This document shows, one piece after another, positions 18,109 to 26,351 of a stretch of DNA of 64,000 bases. The DNA comes from Pedobacter duraquae (GTDB taxonomy: Bacteria; Bacteroidota; Bacteroidia; Sphingobacteriales; Sphingobacteriaceae). Below the pieces are notes generated by a model. That model searched no databases, was not told the origin of the DNA, and worked only from the letters and a program-made list of their open reading frames with translations. The stretch spans positions 62,001 through 126,000 of the forward strand of contig NZ_SNWM01000003.1 in assembly GCF_004362245.1 (NCBI RefSeq). Reading direction: 5' to 3'. A program made the translations under genes and the position numbers. Every line of letters begins with the position of its first letter. The first letter of the stretch is position 1.

Positions 18109-19272
18109 CTACTGACTACGGTCAAGCTGGTAGTCGCTCACAATCTTTCCTTCAGGAGAAATCACCAATATACCGGAAATATAATCCTGATCTGAGCCCG
18201 AGGAATACTCAATGGCAAAACCTTCCTTACATCTCGCACCACTATCGTAGTAAAAACTTTTTGCTGGTAAGGACCAGATGATTTTGCCTGTATTGATGTC
18301 AATGCTTTGGAGCATTTTTGGTGCTTGAGGACTTGCTGTTGCACCAGAAGCGATAATGAGGCTTTGTTTATCCTGGTAAACAATTTCAGGCCGAAAATAT
18401 TTTCTATCGGGACTGATGTTTGTGGAAGCTTTAGGTGTCATTTTAAGCAACTCATCGTTTGTAAACTTAAAGGAAATATCGGGTTGTATAACTTTTAAGG
18501 CACTGTCTTTTCCGTCATATTCGGTAGTGAGCACATCGCTTTTCGGAATATAGAAATACTTGTGGCCATCGTTGGTTAACAGATCCAGGTAATCTTCATT
18601 CAATGAAATAGTCGCTATTCCTACACTTAGCTCTGGATGGTTTTTAAATAGTGATTTGGTTACTTCTACCAGTTTATCAGCCTCGCGGTCTATTGTGAAA
18701 AGCCTTGCTCCGGGATATAACATATAAATTGTTCCGTCGTTGAAAACCTGAAAGGAGGGGAAGTAATCGTCGAGTCTCCGGATGCGCGACATCAATAGGT
18801 CATCTTTCATTATTTTTTTACTGATCGGATCAATAAATAGCACATGTGTGTTTACATAGTCATTACTTTGGTTTTCATCTTCGATAAACTCCCGACCGAT
18901 ACGCATGTAAACGGCTTTGCCGGTATTTGTATTCTGATAAACAATACTACCCGCGCTGCCGAAATTATATTTAGCCTCTGTTGTTACTGGTGAGGCAGGG
19001 CTGGAATTGCTTCTCGAAAAGATGTTGATCAACAGGATTGTTAGTATTACTATCGCGACGATGACAACGCCCAGTGTACGGCTTCTTTTTCCATCTGCTA
19101 AAATATTGCCTTGTGGTGGTACTGAAGTGTTTCTGATGTTAATATTAATATCATCATTGTCAAGAAAATATTCTGTGCCGCAGTTATCACAGCGAAAATA
19201 GTCTGGCTTGAGTTCTGTCTTCTTAACGCTTCCGCATTTGGGACATTGGATTGCCTTGATGTTTTTAGCCAT
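18109..19272 (-). CDS. Zinc-ribbon membrane protein with propeller-like extracytoplasmic domain (paralogue 2)
   Basis: The product has 387 residues. A zinc ribbon opens the protein (C10, C13, C28, C31 in a CPKC...CDNC arrangement). A linker and one transmembrane helix at about 69-90 follow, then a region of about 290 residues with recurring beta-strands like PQQ/quinoprotein-type propellers (for example INTGKIIWSLPAKSF). The zinc ribbon faces the cytoplasm and the beta domain the periplasm. The protein at 20539 has the same order of parts with the cysteines at the same positions, so they are paralogues. It is the last gene of a tight minus-strand cassette with the SPFH protein. Function unknown; a sensor or scaffold role at the membrane is likely. 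Confidence 0.75.
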   Translation of the reverse strand: MAKNIKAIQCPKCGSVKKTELKPDYFRCDNCGTEYFLDNDDININIRNTSVPPQGNILADGKRSRTLGVVIVAIVILTILLINIFSRSNSSPASPVTTEAKYNFGSAGSIVYQNTNTGKAVYMRIGREFIEDENQSNDYVNTHVLFIDPISKKIMKDDLLMSRIRRLDDYFPSFQVFNDGTIYMLYPGARLFTIDREADKLVEVTKSLFKNHPELSVGIATISLNEDYLDLLTNDGHKYFYIPKSDVLTTEYDGKDSALKVIQPDISFKFTNDELLKMTPKASTNISPDRKYFRPEIVYQDKQSLIIASGATASPQAPKMLQSIDINTGKIIWSLPAKSFYYDSGARCKEGFAIEYSSGSDQDYISGILVISPEGKIVSDYQLDRSQ

Positions 19273-19284
19273 AGGGAGCTTTAA

Positions 19285-19524
19285 TTATTGTTTTGGGTGT
19301 GCACGGTTGCCGATCTTATTGTTATAGACCTGATCGGCTTTTCGGAAGAAACCACCATAGATAACCAGTAGAATAACGATGGCAATGCCAAGTACGAAAA
19401 GGGTAGCATTGCTGCGTATGATCGTATCAAGATTAACGATCTGGATTTTCCAGATGTTAAGTACAACAATAGTAACAAAAAGAACAATGAATATGATGGT
19501 AATAACGCCAATGAGCTTTTTCAT
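19285..19524 (-). CDS. Small two-TM membrane protein
   Basis: The product has 79 residues, with hydrophobic segments at about 4-25 and 42-63, a polar loop between them and a basic tail. No family is recognised. It lies 10 bases from the SPFH gene upstream and 12 bases from the zinc-ribbon gene downstream, so it is translated from the same mRNA. It may be a membrane partner of the SPFH protein. Confidence 0.65.
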   Translation of the reverse strand: MKKLIGVITIIFIVLFVTIVVLNIWKIQIVNLDTIIRSNATLFVLGIAIVILLVIYGGFFRKADQVYNNKIGNRAHPKQ

Positions 19525-19534
19525 AATGCAGGGT

Positions 19535-20536
19535 TTAGAGCTTATTCAGCCATTCTTTTTTCTTCATATCAAACTCTTCCTGGGTGATGATCTGTTCATC
19601 AAGCAACAGCTTTAATTGTTTCAGTTTGGCTACAGGATCGGAAGTATCTGCGTTAAGCTGTTCATCTTTTGCAGTATTGAATGTTTTGCCAAGATCCATG
19701 CCTACACCCAGTTGAAGGCCTGCGCCCGCCAATCCACCTTCATTTCTAGCAGCATCACGCAACGCTTTGAGTTTTTCAAGTTCTACGTAAGTTAATCCGC
19801 CTTCGCCGGCAGCCATAGCCTCAGCCGTGATATCGGCTATCTTATCAATCCGCGATTTTGTTCCGGCATCAAAGACAGTTCCATTTAGCTGAAAGTCGGT
19901 AAGCTCAAATCCCAGTGTGGCTAGTTCCGGTTTAAGTTGCTCCTGAATGTGGCCTGACAAGGCTGGCAGTTCTGCATCAATTTGTTGATAAGAAATTCGA
20001 TTTTGGGCAAGTACGGAGGTTAGTTGCTGCGGGAATCGACTTTGCAGCAGGTCGCGTGCCTCCTGCACTGTATAAACATGTTTTGATCCGATTACGTTGC
20101 TGAACAAGTGTTCAAGATCAGCGATGCGAAAAGAAAAGCTTCCATTTGCCCCAAGCTCTACAGGAATCTTGTACACCGGATCAATGTATTTAATGGATTG
20201 TGATGTTCCCCAACCCTGGTTCACATTTTCTGCAGTCCGGTAAAACCAGATCTTCAGCTTATGTTCACTTTCAAAAAATGTGCGGAGCTTGAGCAGCGTT
20301 GTAATGAAGGGGTGATTATCTGTTTCCAGGTTGTAAATACCCGCTTCGTTAAGATGGTCGGTAACCTTTCCTTCATAAACTAAGATCGCACCCTGGCCTG
20401 GAGATAAAATGAGTTTTCCGGCATTTTTGAGTTCATCGTTTTCTGACGGGAACTTCCAGACGAGTAGATCTGGTTGCTGGTCTTTCCATTCTATGACCTG
20501 TGAAAGTTGATTTCTGAAAAAATTGCCGATTCCCAT
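19535..20536 (-). CDS. SPFH-domain protein with C-terminal SHOCT
   Basis: The product has 333 residues. The SPFH (band 7) domain covers about 30-240 and belongs to the group without an N-terminal membrane anchor, often labelled virion core protein-like. A Gly/Ala-rich linker (about 240-290) follows, and then a SHOCT motif at about 300-333 (KLKQLKLLLDEQIITQEEF). SPFH proteins form ring-like or cage-like assemblies on membranes; SHOCT is a short helical oligomerisation module. It ends 10 bases before the small two-TM gene and starts 2 bases after the stop of the zinc-ribbon paralogue 1 gene, so the four genes form one operon. Assembly on the inner membrane with zinc-ribbon partners is inferred. 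Confidence 0.85.
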   Translation of the reverse strand: MGIGNFFRNQLSQVIEWKDQQPDLLVWKFPSENDELKNAGKLILSPGQGAILVYEGKVTDHLNEAGIYNLETDNHPFITTLLKLRTFFESEHKLKIWFYRTAENVNQGWGTSQSIKYIDPVYKIPVELGANGSFSFRIADLEHLFSNVIGSKHVYTVQEARDLLQSRFPQQLTSVLAQNRISYQQIDAELPALSGHIQEQLKPELATLGFELTDFQLNGTVFDAGTKSRIDKIADITAEAMAAGEGGLTYVELEKLKALRDAARNEGGLAGAGLQLGVGMDLGKTFNTAKDEQLNADTSDPVAKLKQLKLLLDEQIITQEEFDMKKKEWLNKL

Positions 20537-20538
20537 TG

Positions 20539-21843
20539 TTAGCTGATTTTAAATTTTCTTATTAATTTTCCGTCCATGCCGATCACATAGATTTCATTGT
20601 AGGTTTTCAGGATAAATCCACCTGCATATCGGCTGGTCTGCTCATCAAAGCTTATCTTTTCTGTAAAGGGAAGGGTAAAAATGATGGCACCAGTATTGGC
20701 GTTTAGGCATTGAACTGAGCTGTTAGCATCCTCTGCTGCTGTAGCACTCATGCTCAGCAAGACAAAATCTTTATCGGTATACAGAATTTTTGTGGCGAAA
20801 TATTTTCTGCCTGGCGTTAAGTCTTTATAGGATATGACCAGCTTTTCGCCAAATCGGAAGTCGCTCTTATATTTTCCATAATAATTGTAATGGTCAGACA
20901 CTTCGAACCAGGGCCAGTCTTTAGGGCCACCAGCGTTATCTTTTTGGGTGAACCTGATCAATTTAGATTCCTCGTCGGGATAATCTGAGCTTACGCCACT
21001 AAACGTAAAATAGGTCTTTGTTTTGGCATTCGGATCCTTGGTGGCGATATCAAGTTGAGCTTGGCGGTAGGCTTTATCGTTGTACACCTTACCATTTATA
21101 GGGAAATAATAGTAGTGCTTGCCTTCATTGCTCATGATACTGAAACCATCGCCATTGCGATCACCAACAAATTCTGCTTTGGCAATGCCACTTGAAAATT
21201 CCGGGTAACGGTTAGCCATAATTTGGTTTAAACTTTCCAACGCCTTGTTGCTTGTGTTGAGCTTAAAAATTGTTCTATCATTGGTAATGGCGTAAATCTC
21301 ACCGTTACTAAAATTCATAAATTCTACCTCGTCCCTGTCGGTTGTAGGTATATTGGGGAGCCGCTCTACCTTTACTTCTTTCTCTGTAAGGGGGTCATAA
21401 AAAGCGATGTATTTACCTGATTTCTTGGCTTGCTCATCATTATCATAATCGCGTTGCCCAAAGATTACAACTACTGGTTTTCCTGCAGCGTCAGTGTAGG
21501 TTGTCAGATCTCTATCTGACCATCTAAAGACTTCTTTGGATGCGGTAGGCGATTCTGAGGTTGAATACTGGTTGGCAGGCTTACTGCTAAAAAATTGACT
21601 GATGATGAATCCAGAAAAAAACAGAAGAAGGAGTATGCCGACTACTATTGAGGGAGTTTTTGAGGGAGTATTATTTGCGAGTGGTGCGTTATTGTAATTG
21701 ACGTTATGGGTAATCGTGACGTCGTCATTTTCGATATAATACTCCGTATCGCAGTTCAGACATTTGAAATAGTCCTTTCGAAGCTCCACCTTTTTTGTTG
21801 AGCCACATTTTGGACATTGTACTGCTTTAATTTCTCTTGCCAT
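20539..21843 (-). CDS. Zinc-ribbon membrane protein with propeller-like domain (paralogue 1)
   Basis: The product is 434 residues from the ATG at 21843. The frame extends upstream to 21948, but the paralogue begins with the same MA-x-x-IKA-x-QCPKCGS sequence, which fixes this start. Zinc-ribbon cysteines are C10, C13, C28 and C31; a transmembrane helix lies at about 66-88. The C-terminal 330 residues are strand-rich with Trp/Asp/Tyr motifs, propeller-like. It is the first gene of the cassette, and its stop is only two bases from the start of the SPFH gene. It is divergent from the WG-repeat gene. Duplication with the copy at 18109 suggests the two work as a pair or hetero-oligomer. Function unknown. 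Confidence 0.75.
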   Translation of the reverse strand: MAREIKAVQCPKCGSTKKVELRKDYFKCLNCDTEYYIENDDVTITHNVNYNNAPLANNTPSKTPSIVVGILLLLFFSGFIISQFFSSKPANQYSTSESPTASKEVFRWSDRDLTTYTDAAGKPVVVIFGQRDYDNDEQAKKSGKYIAFYDPLTEKEVKVERLPNIPTTDRDEVEFMNFSNGEIYAITNDRTIFKLNTSNKALESLNQIMANRYPEFSSGIAKAEFVGDRNGDGFSIMSNEGKHYYYFPINGKVYNDKAYRQAQLDIATKDPNAKTKTYFTFSGVSSDYPDEESKLIRFTQKDNAGGPKDWPWFEVSDHYNYYGKYKSDFRFGEKLVISYKDLTPGRKYFATKILYTDKDFVLLSMSATAAEDANSSVQCLNANTGAIIFTLPFTEKISFDEQTSRYAGGFILKTYNEIYVIGMDGKLIRKFKIS

Positions 21844-21973
21844 GTACCAGATAAACAATAAGTGCTGAGATAAGTTTGATAACCAGTTTATAGAAATTAT
21901 CCCGACCTTTAAATTAAGCTTAGAAGATATGTGAGGCTGCAATGGCATGCGTATGTGGTGTAAATATTATTTG

Positions 21974-23098
21974 ATGAACAGTAAAAAAATGTATGGCTTA
22001 CTAGTTGGAATGACGTTTTGTCTGTTGCTGCTTGGCAAGCCTGTTCTAGCCCAGCAAGTTCCGGTTTGGTACAGCTTTACCGACTCTAAACAAGAATTGA
22101 TCGGCTATAAAGACGCATCAGGTAAGGTGAAAATTCCTGCTCAGTTTGGGGGTTTTACAAGAGCGGGGATATTTAGGAACATCATAGCGGTAATGGATCC
22201 TAAGACCTATAAATCGTATTATCTTTTAAAAGATGGACGAGCGGTTGCGCGGGATAGTAGCTATATATTCGACTTTACTTTTGATTGTGAACAGGAGGGC
22301 AAAATCAGGTTCCGCGATCCTAAAACAGATCAGGTTGGTTATCTTGATAAGCATGGAAAAGTGGCGATTAGTGCCTTATATAATGATGCAAGGCCATTTT
22401 ATAATGGAGTGGCAGTTGTGTTGTATAATGGAACGCGATTTTGCCCTGATGGAAGTTTATACGACGCAAAGCACCCATGCGAGCATTGGAGCTGGGCTGG
22501 GGTGACGGCATTAATCGATACGGCTGCTGAGGTTATCATCGATAGTCTGGATTATAATATGCTCGATCATCTGAACTGGTATTCCATGCAAATACGTGAT
22601 AAACCGGCCGATACAACATTTCGCGATTCTTTTAAAGCTAAAGATGGGCGCTACTATACGTTTAGCAACTATGAGAAAGAGTTTAAATACTGGTTTTATA
22701 ATGATTATATAAAGAGCCTTGCTGGTAAATCTGGCCAGCATACTTTCGATCTTGTAAGTATTGAGGGGCTTTCCGGAAGAACGCTTAGAAAATCTTACTC
22801 CCGGAAATCATTTCATACTCAATATCAGCAAGTATTAATAAAAAAGATGTCGCACATTCGGCCCGATAATAAGGATTTACAGATTATACCTGAGGAGTTG
22901 AATTACATGATCTATACCCAGACATTGTATAAATCTTTCTATACTGATTGTGGTGAAGCTAACAATGCTCAATATCCATTGTTCGATGTAGTTGTCAGTT
23001 TCGGAACAGGCGCTACCAGTTATCAGGAACGATATTCTTTTTTGCACACAACATCAGGATATAAACTTATAGCAGTGAGTTGGAAACACCTCAATTGA
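21974..23098 (+). CDS. Secreted WG-repeat-like protein
   Basis: The product is 374 residues from the ATG at 21974. This start is chosen because the signal peptide (LLVGMTFCLLLL...LAQQ) follows at normal distance; the frame is open from 21947. Residues 30-200 contain WG/KWG-type repeats (IGYKDASGKVKIPAQFGGFTRA; VGYLDKHGKVAISALYND), each a strand pair of about 40 residues usual in exported Bacteroidota proteins. The C-terminal half has no recognised domain. It is divergent from the SPFH cassette across about 130 bases that must hold both promoters. It may be a periplasmic binding or scaffold protein; no catalytic motif is seen. Confidence 0.75.
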   Translation: MNSKKMYGLLVGMTFCLLLLGKPVLAQQVPVWYSFTDSKQELIGYKDASGKVKIPAQFGGFTRAGIFRNIIAVMDPKTYKSYYLLKDGRAVARDSSYIFDFTFDCEQEGKIRFRDPKTDQVGYLDKHGKVAISALYNDARPFYNGVAVVLYNGTRFCPDGSLYDAKHPCEHWSWAGVTALIDTAAEVIIDSLDYNMLDHLNWYSMQIRDKPADTTFRDSFKAKDGRYYTFSNYEKEFKYWFYNDYIKSLAGKSGQHTFDLVSIEGLSGRTLRKSYSRKSFHTQYQQVLIKKMSHIRPDNKDLQIIPEELNYMIYTQTLYKSFYTDCGEANNAQYPLFDVVVSFGTGATSYQERYSFLHTTSGYKLIAVSWKHLN

Positions 23099-23130
23099 CA
23101 AAAATCAAAAATTTAATTTTGTCCTTTCGG

Positions 23131-23589
23131 CTAGAGTTGCATTTCTTCAAAAGAGGCTAATTTTAGATTTTCATCGTGTTGTTTCAGAATAATAAGATAT
23201 ACTCTGTTCAATTGGGTCAGCATTAGATCTACAAGAACACTGTCATTCCTCGTTTCAAAACGTTTAATTTCGATATAAGGTAAAGGGCGTTTTATGTTTT
23301 CTAGCGTTATTCCAACAGTTTGGTCAACCCATTTTGACTTTTTTCCTTTAAATACAATTGTGGGCGAATTCGGAATTTGCTTCGATTTAACAATTAAAAG
23401 TGGCTCTTTTCCAAAGTATTTCGGAAAATTTTCATGATCTCTAAAGATACGTTCAAAGCTAAATAATAAAGCTTCAGCAGTATCAATAGGATAATGTTTT
23501 TTGATGAGTTTGTTCTCACTTATCTCTAGCGTTGTAGGATTTTGGCAGCTAAGTAAAAATAGGCAAATTAAGAAGGCTATATATTTCAT
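23131..23589 (-). CDS. Small lipoprotein of unknown function
   Basis: The product has 152 residues with a lipoprotein signal ending at C15 (FLLSC). The mature part is Lys/Ile-rich with alternating strands; no family is recognised. Its ATG overlaps the TGA of a frameshifted upstream frame (TGATG at 23587-23591), a translational-coupling arrangement, so the two once formed a lipoprotein pair. It is convergent with the WG-repeat gene; an AT-rich hairpin (GACAAAA/TTTTGTC, 23097-23123) sits between the stops. Confidence 0.65.
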   Translation of the reverse strand: MKYIAFLICLFLLSCQNPTTLEISENKLIKKHYPIDTAEALLFSFERIFRDHENFPKYFGKEPLLIVKSKQIPNSPTIVFKGKKSKWVDQTVGITLENIKRPLPYIEIKRFETRNDSVLVDLMLTQLNRVYLIILKQHDENLKLASFEEMQL

Positions 23590-23878
23590 CAGTTCGCTTT
23601 ATAGAGATTAAATTTCTCGGAAGTAGCTGCAGCATTTATCCCCTTTATCCCAATTAGCTTCCGAATAGTTTTTATAGAATTAATACTCACATACGCTTTT
23701 GTACTAATCGTATTTAAACCAGTCGAGCCTTTCAGTACTTCAGACTCAAAGTATGCTTTTGCCGAATTAATGCTAAGTTCGTCTTTCCTAATCTGATTTA
23801 ATGTGTATGTTCCTTTTTGCAGCTGTTGAATATTGTCAAAAAAACGAGTATTGAGAAACTCCTATGGAGATTTTTCAT
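23589..23878 (-). pseudogene. Frameshifted lipoprotein gene
   Basis: On the minus strand an ATG at 23878 opens a lipoprotein signal peptide (MKNLHRSFSILVFLTIFNSC, then KKE) that stops at 23798. A second frame, open from 23861 to the TGA at 23589-23591, encodes about 90 residues without a start codon (KGTYTLNQIRKDELSINSAK and onward). Joining signal and body needs one shift between about 23810 and 23860, perhaps at the run of seven T's. The downstream lipoprotein gene overlaps this frame's TGA, which supports the frame being ancestral coding sequence. A sequencing error could give the same picture. Confidence 0.5.
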
Positions 23879-24076
23879 GATACGATTGAGATTGCGTTAA
23901 ATATTTGGTAAAAATAAATATAAAATGGAGATCTCAAATAAGTTAAAGACAACGTTCGAATTGTGCACAGAACATTGTCAACAACATATGCTTTTTAACA
24001 AAAACATAGTAACCCCTGCCTAATATCGGCAACTAGAGTAATCCATACATTCTTAAAATAACTGTTGAGCTATGGG

Positions 24077-24307
24077 TTAAGCATTTAATACTTCGAAACC
24101 GCCGTAGCTCAACATCTCAGCGTTATGCGAAACAATCAGATTTAATTCTAACCTGTCGATCAAATCCTTGGCTTGGGTAATGTTCCTGTGCATGTCTCTG
24201 ATACCACGGATCTCAACACCTTTAAGCATAACCTTAAATTTGGTTGGTTGAAACTTATCAAGAAATTGCTGTAAGTCGGCGCTGATTTTTACTTGTGTGT
24301 TTTCCAT
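24077..24307 (-). CDS. Small uncharacterised protein
   Basis: The product has 76 residues, soluble, with an amphipathic helix in the middle (MHRNITQAKDLIDRLELN) and no known motif. It is divergent from the TPR regulator gene; the 161 bases between them contain the TTAACA repeats at 24428-24444. Its size and position suggest a small regulator or partner, but nothing proves it. The start is the only ATG with a sensible reading length. Confidence 0.5.
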   Translation of the reverse strand: MENTQVKISADLQQFLDKFQPTKFKVMLKGVEIRGIRDMHRNITQAKDLIDRLELNLIVSHNAEMLSYGGFEVLNA

Positions 24308-24427
24308 AAAATTTAATCTTGCGATATGCGCAAAGTAAGATACATAATTTTAACTAATTGCTTAGTCTATGTTATCTTATTAGTTTTCAACATAACAATA
24401 ACGTAACCCTACCCTGAGGTTGTTGTG

Positions 24428-24444
24428 TTAACATTAACTTAACA
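24428..24444 (+). promoter_or_regulatory. Pho-box-like repeat upstream of TPR regulator
   Basis: TTAACA (24428-24433), five bases, TTAACA (24439-24444): two identical hexamers at 11-bp spacing, the geometry used by PhoB/PhoP-type response regulators (B. subtilis PhoP uses TT(A/C/T)ACA repeats with five-base gaps). It lies 25 bases before the start codon of the regulator gene. AT-rich hexamers can occur by chance; the related arrays at 26137 and 32578 strengthen the reading. Confidence 0.45.
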
Positions 24445-24468
24445 AGTAAACCCTTTCTTTGAACCCTA

Positions 24469-26082
24469 ATGAGAACATCTTCGGTTTACATCTTGCTATT
24501 CCTTATCAATTTTTGCTTTGTTAATCTGTTGAAAGCTCAAAGTGAAACATCAGAAAGTATCAATATGCTATTACAGCAACGGCCGGACTCAGCCTTATCG
24601 GTATTAAGGAAGAAATACAATACAGCACTCGATAAAAACGACAGGGTGTCTGAGGGTTTGGCCCTTCAGCAAATGGGGAATGTTTGTTACAATCAGGGAC
24701 ACTACAGTCAGGCTATGGAGTTCTATCTCCACGCAGACAGTATTTACACAGAACTTAACAAGCCAGAGCTCCTGGCAGGTAACCTTGGTGAGATGGGTGT
24801 GTTGTATTATTATAATAAGCAACTCAATAAAGCAAGATTAACCTATAATAAAGCATTAACGATTTACAATCAAACGGGGAATTTGAAAGGTCAGGCGCAA
24901 ATCCTGGGTAACATTGGCCATTCGTATGAGAAACGTCAGCAGTACGACAGTGCTTTTTATTACCAGCACCTCGCATTGAAGCGCTACACCCAGGCAGGCT
25001 TTAAACAGGGAGCGGCAAAGATTTATGAAAATCTAGGTAGCATTTATGAAGATCTGGCAAAATATGATTCTGCTTATGTAAGTTTCAGTCAGTCGCTACA
25101 ACTATATAAAGAAGAGCACAATGAGATTGGGAGTATTGAAGTAATCAATAATCTGGGCGACATACTCCGTAAAACAGGTAAGTATCCGGAAAGCATTGCG
25201 CAAACACGGATTGCACTGAGACTTGCCGAAAAAACAGGAAATATGTATCAGGTGGCTTCGGCATGTAGGGATCTGGGGCGTACCTACGATCTGATGCATC
25301 AGATGGATAGTGCCTACCGTTACGCTGAACTCAGTCGTAAATACTCATTGGACCTTTATTCGCAGGATGGGGTGAAACAAACCACTTTTCTTCAGGTCTT
25401 GTATGATATCAATAAGAAAAGTGACGAGATTGCTCGCTTAAACAACATCCGAAAGGTAAACCGCATTACTGGGGTTGCGGTAGCAGTAGTAATTGTATTA
25501 ATCATCATTTTAGGAGTTGTAATCTTCTCCAGGCAGCGATTTAAACTCCGTGTCCAGGAAAACCAGGCGCGCCAGAAAGCTGCCGAACATGAAGTAGTTA
25601 AACTGGAACTCAAAAACCAGCAGTTGGAAGAGTCTACCTTAAAACAGCAGTTGGATATCAAAAGCAGGGAGCTTTCTACCCATACACTTAATTTAATCAA
25701 GAACAACCAGTTCCTGGAGCACCTGCGTAGCACGCTGCAGGCTATGGTAAAAGAAGAAAAACGCGATCAAAAGAAGCAAATGCAGCAACTGATTAGCGAG
25801 ATCAATGAAAGTTTTAACCATGAGCAACACTGGAAAGAATTTACGGTTGCATTTGAGCAGGTTCACCAGGAGTTCTTTGATAGCTTAAAGCAATTTAGTA
25901 CCCAACTGACTTCTACCGATATGCGGTTGATCGCATTGCTCAAGATGAACCTGGACTCTTCAGACATCGCTACACTGCTCGGAATCTCGACAGATAGCCT
26001 AAGGGTTTCGCGCTACCGCTTACGTAAAAAACTCAATATTGCGCAGGGAGACAATCTCACTGCATTCGTTCAAAAGCTGTAA
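24469..26082 (+). CDS. TPR one-component membrane regulator with C-terminal HTH
   Basis: The product has 537 residues. A signal peptide (to about 24) is followed by six or seven tetratricopeptide repeats (about 45-300; pattern G-N-I-G-x-x-Y). One transmembrane helix (about 328-352), a long coiled coil (355-440) and a LuxR-like helix-turn-helix (about 478-537, SSDIATLLGISTDSLRVSRYRLRKKL) complete it. There is no kinase or receiver domain, so a periplasmic signal would pass straight to the DNA-binding end. The HTH closely resembles that of the regulator at 40225. It sits upstream of and in line with the TonB receptor/phytase genes and probably controls them. A Pho-box-like repeat precedes it. 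Confidence 0.85.
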   Translation: MRTSSVYILLFLINFCFVNLLKAQSETSESINMLLQQRPDSALSVLRKKYNTALDKNDRVSEGLALQQMGNVCYNQGHYSQAMEFYLHADSIYTELNKPELLAGNLGEMGVLYYYNKQLNKARLTYNKALTIYNQTGNLKGQAQILGNIGHSYEKRQQYDSAFYYQHLALKRYTQAGFKQGAAKIYENLGSIYEDLAKYDSAYVSFSQSLQLYKEEHNEIGSIEVINNLGDILRKTGKYPESIAQTRIALRLAEKTGNMYQVASACRDLGRTYDLMHQMDSAYRYAELSRKYSLDLYSQDGVKQTTFLQVLYDINKKSDEIARLNNIRKVNRITGVAVAVVIVLIIILGVVIFSRQRFKLRVQENQARQKAAEHEVVKLELKNQQLEESTLKQQLDIKSRELSTHTLNLIKNNQFLEHLRSTLQAMVKEEKRDQKKQMQQLISEINESFNHEQHWKEFTVAFEQVHQEFFDSLKQFSTQLTSTDMRLIALLKMNLDSSDIATLLGISTDSLRVSRYRLRKKLNIAQGDNLTAFVQKL

Positions 26083-26136
26083 CTGACCGTTACACGCAAC
26101 AGCACTATTTGACCATTTCAGGCTCAAATGGGAGGC

Positions 26137-26175
26137 TTAACATTATCTTAATGTAACGGTAATAAAATGGTAACG
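26137..26175 (+). promoter_or_regulatory. Four-unit 11-bp repeat array (Pho-box-like) before the TonB receptor
   Basis: Hexamers TTAACA, TTAATG, GTAATA and GTAACG begin at 26137, 26148, 26159 and 26170, exactly 11 bases apart: one face of the helix, consensus (T/G)TAAYR. Response regulators of the PhoB family bind such arrays. The array is about 180 bases upstream of the TonB-dependent receptor gene, whose operon ends in a phytase. Confidence 0.5.
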
Positions 26176-26242
26176 GAGGTTTTGTGATTATATAATTGCC
26201 TTTTTTTCAGTGTCTTAAAGTATTATGTTGCCTTTTGATATA

Positions 26243-26275
26243 CGTTACTTGTAACGGTGTTCACGTTATGTAACG
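26243..26275. promoter_or_regulatory. Pair of inverted repeats, candidate operator
   Basis: CGTTAC-TT-GTAACG (26243-26256) and CGTTA-TG-TAACG (26264-26275) have centres 20 bases apart, about two helical turns. They lie 77-109 bases before the TonB receptor start. They are candidates for binding by the TPR/HTH regulator encoded just upstream. Confidence 0.5.
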
Positions 26276-26351
26276 CTCAAGATTCTTTTTTGATTTGAAT
26301 GTAACACACTTTTGCGACGGCGTTTAAAAAATGTAGCGCTACCAAACAGCA

